40,234 nt of DNA from Chloroflexota bacterium (GTDB lineage: Bacteria; Chloroflexota; Limnocylindria; Limnocylindrales; CSP1-4). Below the pieces are notes generated by a model. That model did no database searches and was not told where the DNA came from. It saw only the letters and a program-made list of their open reading frames with translations. The stretch covers positions 1 to 40,234 of the forward strand of contig JADDQH010000021.1 of assembly GCA_016781485.1 (NCBI GenBank), in the 5' to 3' direction. Within the stretch, counting starts at the first letter, position 1, and each line of letters begins with the position of its first letter. Position numbers and translations under genes: made by a program. Below, in pieces: positions 34,255 to 40,234 of this stretch.

Positions 34255-35063
34255 CGACCCCGGCAGGCGGACGGGCCGAGGGCGTCCAAGGCGGCTTCAC
34301 GAAGAACGAGATGATGATCGTCGCCGCGGCGCGCGAGCTGGCGGGCCAGCGGGTCTGCTTCGTCGGTGTCGGGCTGCCGAATATCGCGGTCAACCTCGCC
34401 AAGCGCACCGTCGCCCCCGACCTCGAGCTCGTCTACGAAGCGGGGGTCTTCGGCGCGCGGCCCGCGAGGCTTCCGCTCTCGATCGGCGACCCGACGATCG
34501 TCACCGGCGCCACCGCCGCGACATCGATGTACGAGCTGTTCGCGCTCTACCTCCAGGGCGGACTCATCGACGTCGGGTTCCTCGGCGCGGCCCAGATCGA
34601 CCGGTTCGGCAACATCAACACGACGGTGATCGGTGATTACGAGGCGCCGCGGACGCGGTTGCCCGGGTCGGGCGGCGCGTGCGAGATCGCGATCAACGCG
34701 CGGCAGGTGTTCGTGATCATGCGGCAGGCAACGCGATCGTTCGTGGAGCGGATCGACTTCCGCACGTCCGCCGGCAACCTGGGCGGCGCGGAGACCGCGG
34801 AGCGGATCCGGCGCGAGCAGGGCTGGCTCGGGCGCGGGCCGTCCGTCGTCGTTACCGACCTCGGCATCTACCACTTCGACGCGTCGGGCGAGATGCGCCT
34901 CGACTGGCTCCATCCAGGGGTGACGCTGGACGACGTGCACGCCGCGATGGCGTGGGAGCCGAAGGTCGCCGAGTCAGTCGGGACGACGGCCCAGCCCACG
35001 GCCGAGGAGCTTCGCCTCATCCGCGAAGAGCTCGATCCGACGGGCGCCTACACGAAGGGATAG
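34251..35063 (+). CDS. Family I CoA-transferase, subunit beta (GctB/IpdB-like)
   Basis: 270 residues from the GTG at 34251, which overlaps the alpha stop. FTKNEMMIVAAARELAGQRVCFVGVGLPNIAVNLAK starts the subunit, split by residues typical of the family, and the active-site-type Glu is in LVYEAGVFGARP. IGDYEAPRTRLPGSGGACEIA follows. Partner of the gene before; no other catabolic gene is linked. The frame is open upstream to 34122, inside the alpha gene. A palindromic regulator-type site lies 42 bases after its stop. Confidence 0.91.
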   Translation: MTTPAGGRAEGVQGGFTKNEMMIVAAARELAGQRVCFVGVGLPNIAVNLAKRTVAPDLELVYEAGVFGARPARLPLSIGDPTIVTGATAATSMYELFALYLQGGLIDVGFLGAAQIDRFGNINTTVIGDYEAPRTRLPGSGGACEIAINARQVFVIMRQATRSFVERIDFRTSAGNLGGAETAERIRREQGWLGRGPSVVVTDLGIYHFDASGEMRLDWLHPGVTLDDVHAAMAWEPKVAESVGTTAQPTAEELRLIREELDPTGAYTKG

Positions 35064-35104
35064 CACCCCCCGCGTCGCCACCACCGATGTAAGGGGGTCG
35101 TAAT

Positions 35105-35118
35105 GGAACGCTCGTTCC
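35105..35118. promoter_or_regulatory. Palindrome GGAACGCTCGTTCC, TetR-operator-like
   Basis: A perfect 6-bp inverted repeat around CT. GGAACG-N2-CGTTCC is a form often bound by TetR-family repressors. It lies in a 246-bp gap with no gene and no clear promoter, so its target is not obvious. TATA-like bases (TAATGG) flank it. Confidence 0.4.
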
Positions 35119-35309
35119 GCACTACTACTCCCCGTGGGGGTGGCACCGCATCATGTCCCCGAGTCGTGCGGCTCTGCAGCGAAAGAGGGTGAGCAGCGAG
35201 CCGACGTCCGAGCCTTTCCGGAAGGAATGGATCGAGGCTTGCCTCGTGATGCCCCGGGGCCGCCGACTCGCCAGCGTTTCGCGTGCGCCGCGCGTTCGTG
35301 CGGCGGCTC

Positions 35310-36152
35310 CTACGCGAACTCCTCCGCCAGCCTCGCGCGCTCCTCGAGGAGGGGTAGCAGTTCCTCGAGCGAGCGTTCGACCGGTAGACTGAAGATGATC
35401 CGGTCGACCCCGAGACGGGCGAACTCCTCCAGCTGACCCGGGTCGGCCTTGACGCCGAACAGGCTGACGGGGATCGGGCCCCGACCCCGCTCCGCGGCGA
35501 GTCGCTGTAACTCGGGGATCCGCTCGGACATCGGTCGTCCTCGCTCGGGCTGGGGCATCCACCCGTCACAGTAATCGAGCACGCGGTCGAACGTCCCCGG
35601 GCCGTTGCCACCGATGAGGACCGGCGGATGTGGCTTCTGGACCGGCTTGGGCCACGCCCAGAGCGGCTCGAAGTCCACGAACCGGCCGTGGTATTCCGCC
35701 TCGTCCTGCGTCCAGATCGCCTTCATCGCCTCGACGCGCTCGCGCAGCAGCGACCAGCGTGTCCGTGGGTCCGTCCCGTGGTCCTCCATCTCGACGAGGT
35801 TCCAGCCACCGCCGATGCCGAAGATGAACCGGCCGCCGGAGAGATGGTCGAGGCTCGCGACCTCCTTCGCGAGCGTGATCGGATCTCGCTGGACGACCAG
35901 ACAGACACCGGTCGCGACGAGGAGGCGCGAGGTAACGGCGGCGATCGCCGACAGGTAGACGAACGGGTCCGGCCAGCGGCGGTAGTGCTCCGGCAGCTCG
36001 GGCCCGCCGGGCCACGGCGACCGCCGCGTCACGGGGATGTGGCTGTGCTCCGGCAGCCAGATCGACTCGAACCCGTGCTCCTCGACCGCTCGGCCGAAGT
36101 CAACGGCTCCCACGCCTCGGTCGGTGAGCGGCGCCGAGACCCCGAACTTCAT
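35310..36152 (-). CDS. LLM-class oxidoreductase, probably F420-dependent
   Basis: 280 residues of the luciferase-like TIM barrel. MKFGVSAPLTDRG starts strand one, EEHGFESIWLPEHSHIP follows, VTSRLLVATGVCLVVQRDP and KEVASLDHLSGGRFIFGIGGGWN are the cofactor-side motifs typical of F420-using members, and PVLIGGNGP lies later. It carries out hydride transfer on an unknown substrate. It is monocistronic, with a GGAG near the ATG. In Chloroflexota and Actinobacteria such enzymes are abundant; the sequence does not distinguish FMN from F420 with certainty. Confidence 0.88.
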   Translation of the reverse strand: MKFGVSAPLTDRGVGAVDFGRAVEEHGFESIWLPEHSHIPVTRRSPWPGGPELPEHYRRWPDPFVYLSAIAAVTSRLLVATGVCLVVQRDPITLAKEVASLDHLSGGRFIFGIGGGWNLVEMEDHGTDPRTRWSLLRERVEAMKAIWTQDEAEYHGRFVDFEPLWAWPKPVQKPHPPVLIGGNGPGTFDRVLDYCDGWMPQPERGRPMSERIPELQRLAAERGRGPIPVSLFGVKADPGQLEEFARLGVDRIIFSLPVERSLEELLPLLEERARLAEEFA

Positions 36153-36488
36153 GGTGCGCTCCAGTGCATCAGATGAGCTCGAAGTGTGGCTCCGTCGCCC
36201 AGCTGAAGGACCTTCCTAAGTTCCTTTGCATCCGCATCTTCATGTCCCTGTGACGCCCGCAGCGGCGACCGGAGACGCGCATCGTAGTACCGTTCGCCTA
36301 CACTGGAGCCGGGTGGTGTTCGCCACCACGGACGGTAGGGACACTTGCGCCCTCGCCGTGCTGACGCATGATGTGGGGAGACCAACGCACGCGTCCCTTG
36401 CGCCGATACGTCGCCACGGACGAGGCGTCCTTGTGTCGGACGCGCAGCTCGAGGCCGGCCGGTGCCGGTCTCGCCGGAGGAACTGCTC
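36153..36488. other. 336-bp divergent region upstream of pckA
   Basis: Gap between the LLM gene and pckA. It holds a nested inverted repeat: TACCGT near 36286 with ACGGTA near 36340, enclosing GTGGTG-TTCGC-CACCAC. In RNA this could form a stem in the pckA leader. It is not a known riboswitch by eye. A lower-GC stretch (36190-36250) has no gene. Confidence 0.35.
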
Positions 36489-38078
36489 TTGACCACTCTT
36501 CGTGCGCCGGCTACCGCGCTGATCGGGCGGCGCGTCCACGCCAACCTGTCCGTACCCGCTCTCTACGAGATCGCGGTGGAGAGGGGAGAGGGGATCATCT
36601 CCGCGGACGGCGGGCTCGTGGTCACGACCGGGAAGCACACGGGACGGTCCCCGAGGGACAAGTTCATCGTGGACGAGCCGAGCACTTCGGCGAACGTGTG
36701 GTGGGGAGAGATCAACCAGCCCATCAGCGAGGAGCGCTACGACGCACTGCGGGCCCGGATGCTCGAGCACCTCGGGGAGCGGGATGTCTTCGTTCAGGAC
36801 GCGTTCGTGGGGGCGGACCCCGAGCACCGGCGGTCCGTGCGGATCCACACCGAGTTCGCCTGGCAGAGCATCTTCGCGGATTCGCTGTTCATCCGGCCGA
36901 GGGGAGAGGAGCTTCCGCGCCTCGCCACGTCGGAGCCCGACTTCACGATCATCGACGCCTCGACGTTCAAAGCGGAGCCCCAGCGCGACGGGACTCGCAG
37001 CGACACGGTGATCCTCGTCCATCTCTCGCGCCGTGAGCTCCTCATCGGCGGCTCCCAGTACGCGGGCGAGATGAAGAAGAGCGCGTTCGGCGTCCTGAAC
37101 TATGTCCTCCCGGACGAGGGCGTGCTCCCGATGCACTGCGCCGCGAACGTGGGCGAGCGCGGCGACGTCGCCGTGTTCTTCGGTCTTTCCGGCACGGGCA
37201 AGACGAGCCTGTCCGCCGACCCTGAGCGGACGCTCGTCGGCGACGACGAGCACGGCTGGGGACCCAACGGGATCTACAACTTCGAGGGCGGCTGCTACGC
37301 GAAGATGATCCGTCTCTCCCCGACCGCGGAGCCGGACATCTACGCAGCGAGCCGGCGCTTCGGGACGGTGCTCGAGAACGTGGTCATCGACGCCGAGACC
37401 CGCGAGGTCGACTTCGACGATGACTCGATCACCGAGAACAGCCGTGGCGCGTACCCGCTGCACTTCATCCGGAATGCCTCCGAGACCGGGCGCGCCGGGC
37501 ACCCCTCGAACGTGATCCTCCTGACGGCCGATGCGTTCGGTGTCCTGCCGCCCATCTCGCGCCTCACGCCCGACCAGGCGCAGTACCACTTCATCAGCGG
37601 CTACACCTCGAAGCTGGCGGGGACGGAGGTGGGAGTCAAGGAGCCGACGGCGACGTTCTCGGCCTGCTTCGGCGCCCCGTTCATGCCCCGCCACCCCGCG
37701 GTCTACGCGACGCTCCTCGGAGAGCGCCTCGCCCAGCACCGCGCAGGCGCATGGCTGATCAACACGGGTTGGACCGGTGGCCCGTACGGCGTCGGGTCGC
37801 GCATCCAGATCGCCTACACCCGCGCGATGGTGACTGCCGCCCTCGAGGGCAAGCTCGACGGTGTGCCCACGGTCACCGACCCGATCTTCGGGCTCGACGT
37901 CCCGACGGAGTGCCCGGGCGTTCCCTCCGAGCTCCTTCAGCCGCGGTCCACCTGGCCCGACCCAGCTGCGTACGATGAGCAGGCACGCAAGCTGGCGCTG
38001 ATGTTCCGTGAGAACTTCGAGCTCTTCGGGTCGGAGGTGCCGTCGGCGGTCCGCGCTGCGGGCCCGCGCGCCGAGTAG
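36489..38078 (+). CDS. pckA: ATP-dependent phosphoenolpyruvate carboxykinase
   Basis: 529 residues from the TTG at 36489, chosen because GGAGG (36476-36480) lies 8 bases before it; a GTG at 36462 lacks a site. The enzyme converts oxaloacetate and ATP to PEP, carbon dioxide and ADP, for gluconeogenesis or the reverse. The P-loop GLSGTGKT is at 232-239, followed by the metal-binding DDEHGW; GGSQYAGEMKKS is the substrate lysine region, and NTGWTGGPYG and SRGAYPL are also present. ATP-type rather than GTP-type, which argues against most Actinobacteria. Two small membrane genes follow on the same strand. Confidence 0.96.
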   Translation: MTTLRAPATALIGRRVHANLSVPALYEIAVERGEGIISADGGLVVTTGKHTGRSPRDKFIVDEPSTSANVWWGEINQPISEERYDALRARMLEHLGERDVFVQDAFVGADPEHRRSVRIHTEFAWQSIFADSLFIRPRGEELPRLATSEPDFTIIDASTFKAEPQRDGTRSDTVILVHLSRRELLIGGSQYAGEMKKSAFGVLNYVLPDEGVLPMHCAANVGERGDVAVFFGLSGTGKTSLSADPERTLVGDDEHGWGPNGIYNFEGGCYAKMIRLSPTAEPDIYAASRRFGTVLENVVIDAETREVDFDDDSITENSRGAYPLHFIRNASETGRAGHPSNVILLTADAFGVLPPISRLTPDQAQYHFISGYTSKLAGTEVGVKEPTATFSACFGAPFMPRHPAVYATLLGERLAQHRAGAWLINTGWTGGPYGVGSRIQIAYTRAMVTAALEGKLDGVPTVTDPIFGLDVPTECPGVPSELLQPRSTWPDPAAYDEQARKLALMFRENFELFGSEVPSAVRAAGPRAE

Positions 38079-38099
38079 GCGAGTCTCGAGGGGCAGGAG

Positions 38100-38366
38100 A
38101 TGCTGCGTAGGTACGGCGGAGGCTATGAACCTGAGCGGCGGGGGACGCTCAACGGGCGGCTGAAGCTGATCCTCGCGATCTGGGCGGTCGCGTACCCTGT
38201 CATCGCTTGCGGTCCCGCACTCATCACGGAGGGCGGGGTAAGCGGGTTCGTCGGCAATTTCATCTCGCTCACGCTCGGCGGCCTGCTGTTCGTCCCCTGG
38301 ATCCTCGGCTTGCTGGTGCTCGGGGCCCTGGTCTGGGCGACGACACCGAGGCGCTATCGGCCGTAG
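38100..38366 (+). CDS. Small two-helix membrane protein
   Basis: 88 residues with two membrane helices (about 20-43 and 55-80, FVPWILGLLVLGALVWATT). A GAGGGG precedes the ATG, 21 bases after pckA, so it could be cotranscribed. Its composition is protein-like, but no family is recognised. Confidence 0.65.
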   Translation: MLRRYGGGYEPERRGTLNGRLKLILAIWAVAYPVIACGPALITEGGVSGFVGNFISLTLGGLLFVPWILGLLVLGALVWATTPRRYRP

Positions 38367-38411
38367 TCACAGGAGGGGGGTGGGATCACGGCGGACAGCA
38401 GCGACGAGCGC

Positions 38412-39143
38412 GTGCCGGATCCCGATGCCGTCCGGGGGGCCGGAAGCGGTGGGAGAGGCCGTGATGCGCGCTCCTTCGGGTACCGGTCGGCGGACGTGCG
38501 CGCGCGCTGGACCAGTGCGCTCATCGCGCTTACCGGGGGCATCGCCGCCGCAGCCGCCGCCCTTCAGGCCTACGGACTCGCGGTCGTCCTGCCGCGTGCC
38601 GAGCAGGGTCTGGTGGAGTACCGCGACCTGGTCCGCTTCGACGAGACCCTGACCACGCTGTATCTCGGCGTGATCGCGGCGAACATCGCTGCGGCGGTGG
38701 CGTGGCTCGCCTGGCTCTCGCGATCCATCGACAACGTCCCGACGCTCGGCGTCGGGGCGCCCTCGGTCTCGCCGCGCGCAGCGATCGGCTGGTGGTTCGT
38801 GCCGTTCGCAAACCTCGTGAAGCCGTACCAGATCGTGGCGGATCTCTATCGGCGGGTCGTCCGTCGGCCGCCGGCGGTCGCGACCGCGCTGCTTCTGGGC
38901 TGGTGGTTCGCGTTCCTCCTGCCACGCTTCATCGGCCGGCTTGCCGAGACCGCGTTCGACGCGGCCGACGACATCCGCGAGCTCCGCGACGCTTTGCTCC
39001 TATCCATCAGCGGAGACCTGTTGACGGTGATCAGCGCGGTCCTTGCGATCCGGCTGGTCCTCGACGTCCAGCGCGGCGAGGACACACTGGCGGCCGTGGA
39101 GATCCCGCCGCCGGGCGAGCTCTCGCCTTCGCACCCGCTGTGA
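38412..39143 (+). CDS. DUF4328-type four-helix membrane protein
   Basis: 243 residues. Helices are expected at about 30-53, 75-98, 155-175 and 192-215. The central segment AAIGWWFVPFANLVKPYQIVADL matches the DUF4328 signature (GWWFIPFANLVKPYQ-like). Function unknown; such proteins are usually encoded alone. The start is unsure: the GTG at 38412 has no ribosome site, while a strong AGGAGGGGGG (38371-38380) lies 8 bases before an in-frame ATC at 38385. The first 25 residues are poorly ordered. Confidence 0.8.
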   Translation: MPDPDAVRGAGSGGRGRDARSFGYRSADVRARWTSALIALTGGIAAAAAALQAYGLAVVLPRAEQGLVEYRDLVRFDETLTTLYLGVIAANIAAAVAWLAWLSRSIDNVPTLGVGAPSVSPRAAIGWWFVPFANLVKPYQIVADLYRRVVRRPPAVATALLLGWWFAFLLPRFIGRLAETAFDAADDIRELRDALLLSISGDLLTVISAVLAIRLVLDVQRGEDTLAAVEIPPPGELSPSHPL

Positions 39144-39193
39144 GCCGCGTCGCGGAGCGTGTCAGAAGCGCCCGCCGGGGCGCGCGCCGCTCG

Positions 39194-40234
39194 CTACGCG
39201 CGATCGAGGGCCTGGAGGACGTCGGCGATGAGATCGTCGGGGTGCTCCACGCCGACCGAGAGGCGGACGTACGCGGGCGGGACCTGCAGCGGCGACTCGG
39301 CAACGGACGCGTGGGTCATGATCGCCGGCAGCTCGACGAGGGACTCGACTCCGCCCAGCGATTCCGCGAGCGAGAAGATCTGCGTCCCCTCGCAGAACCG
39401 CCGCGCGCGCTCCTCGGCGGATCGCCCGTCGCGCGGAGCGGGCTCGAACCCGACCATCCCTCCCATCAGCTTCATCTGCAGCGACGCGATCCCCGCCTGC
39501 GGATGCCGGTAAGGTCCCTCGTGTAGTCCGGGATACCGCACGCGCGCCACGTCGGGACGAGACGCGAGGCACTCGGCGATGCGCGTCGCGTTCGACGAGT
39601 GTCGCTCCATGCGAAGGTGCAGCGTCCGGATCCCGCGCAGCACGAGGAAGCAGTCGAACGGGCCTGGGACTGCGCCGACGGCGTTCTGGAGGAACTTCAG
39701 GCGGGCGTGGACGTCGTCGCTGGATGTCGCGAGGACGCCACTGACCGTGTCCGAGTGACCCGCGAGGTACTTCGTGGCGCTGTGGAACACGATGTCTGCG
39801 CCGAGCTCGACAGGGCGCTGCGCGACCGGTGACGCGAACGTGTTGTCCACGACGACAAGTGGCGACTCGCCGCGGGCGCCCGAGTGCCGTCGGACCCGCT
39901 CTGCCACGGCCGCGATGTCGATCAGTTTGAGCAGCGGGTTCGAGGGGGATTCGAGCCACACGAGTCGGGTGCGCTCGCTGAGATGCTGCTCCAGCGTCAC
40001 CGCAGGATCCTCGGAGAGATCGACGTACAGCGCTTCGACCCCGGTGTCCCGGAGCACTCGCTCGAACAGCCGGTACGTCCCGCCGTAGACGTCATCGCTG
40101 ACGAGCACCTGCTCGTTCGGCAGCGCGAGAGAGGCGATGGCGGCGGTGGCCGCGGCGCCGCTTGCGTAGGCAACGCCGAAGCGCGCGCCTTCGAGGGCTG
40201 CCACCGCCACCTCGAGCCGGGAGCGCGTCGGGTT
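39194..40234 (-). CDS. Cystathionine gamma-synthase/lyase-type PLP enzyme (5' end cut by window edge)
   Basis: About 347 residues seen; the frame continues past base 40234, where NPTRSRLEVAVAALEG gives the typical N-terminal motif. The PLP lysine is in HSATKYLAGHSD, VVVDNTFASP gives the cofactor Asp region, and RYPGLHEG plus SLAESLGGVESL are family features. Members make cystathionine from O-acyl-homoserine, or break cystathionine or methionine; the subfamily cannot be fixed. With Cbs in the same window a transsulfuration role is attractive. It is convergent with the DUF4328 gene. Confidence 0.93.
   Translation of the reverse strand, partial: NPTRSRLEVAVAALEGARFGVAYASGAAATAAIASLALPNEQVLVSDDVYGGTYRLFERVLRDTGVEALYVDLSEDPAVTLEQHLSERTRLVWLESPSNPLLKLIDIAAVAERVRRHSGARGESPLVVVDNTFASPVAQRPVELGADIVFHSATKYLAGHSDTVSGVLATSSDDVHARLKFLQNAVGAVPGPFDCFLVLRGIRTLHLRMERHSSNATRIAECLASRPDVARVRYPGLHEGPYRHPQAGIASLQMKLMGGMVGFEPAPRDGRSAEERARRFCEGTQIFSLAESLGGVESLVELPAIMTHASVAESPLQVPPAYVRLSVGVEHPDDLIADVLQALDRA

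Noticed and set aside
36286-36345. Known riboswitch in the pckA leader
   Set aside because: A nested inverted repeat is present, but no conserved core of any riboswitch class could be recognised.
36149-36544. Minus-strand 131-residue gene before pckA
   Set aside because: Shadow-like composition, overlaps pckA's start region and has no ribosome site.

Overview
This is a GC-rich (roughly two-thirds G+C), gene-dense bacterial chromosome segment with about 38 protein genes, one tRNA and many GTG/TTG start codons. The gene mix points to an uncultivated or poorly studied terrestrial or freshwater lineage of Chloroflexota (Limnocylindria-like), with Actinobacteria the main alternative. It includes an ATP-type PEP carboxykinase, an F420-type LLM oxidoreductase, a mycobacterial-type cystathionine beta-synthase, SufB/SufD with NirD-like Rieske proteins, and -10 boxes that sit right at start codons. 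The lineage is inferred from gene content; no 16S or marker tree is possible here.

Layout. 1-2.0 kb: ECF sigma factor and its membrane anti-sigma partner (cut by the window edge), both minus. 2.1-3.9 kb: lipB and a GalT-like protein, minus. 4.0 kb: tRNA-Gly(CCC). 4.4-6.4 kb: small Cys-rich protein and a flavin disulfide-reductase-like enzyme. 6.8-10.1 kb: large secreted subtilase followed by a UUCG-loop terminator. 10.3-11.5 kb: M20 amidohydrolase. 12.0-13.2 kb: secreted propeller-like protein. 13.4-16.2 kb: sufB-sufD behind a clear promoter that overlaps a dyad operator. 16.4-17.8 kb: DUF59 protein and amidohydrolase. 18.0-21.4 kb: giant STAND ATPase. 21.5-24.5 kb: duplicated Rieske/membrane-protein cassettes, a TetR regulator and a detached copy of the 3' end of sufD. 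24.5-27.2 kb: ornithine-cyclodeaminase-like, sarcosine-oxidase-like and proline-rich membrane proteins. 27.4-29.2 kb: ferritin-VIT1 fusion iron exporter, small membrane protein and cupin. 29.3-30.7 kb: membrane protein and lgt. 30.8-33.0 kb: cbs and nitrilase. 33.2-35.1 kb: two-subunit CoA transferase. 35.3-36.2 kb: LLM oxidoreductase. 36.5-39.1 kb: pckA and two membrane proteins. 39.2 kb to the edge: cystathionine gamma-synthase/lyase-type enzyme (partial).

The most striking structure is a 426-bp direct repeat of the 3' end of sufD at 15753-16178 and 22429-22854. The first about 220 bp are identical; the rest carries nine substitutions, all synonymous. The left copy completes an intact sufD and the right copy is an orphan tail. 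This is what a single-crossover integration into the 3' part of sufD would leave, with the 6.25 kb between the copies (DUF59, amidohydrolase, STAND ATPase, broken membrane gene, Rieske A) as the inserted block. An assembly join between strains must be excluded first. Iron and sulfur handling is a shared theme: SufB/SufD, two Rieske proteins, a DUF59 factor, ferritin-VIT1, Cbs and a gamma-family transsulfuration enzyme. sufC, sufS and sufU are not in the window.
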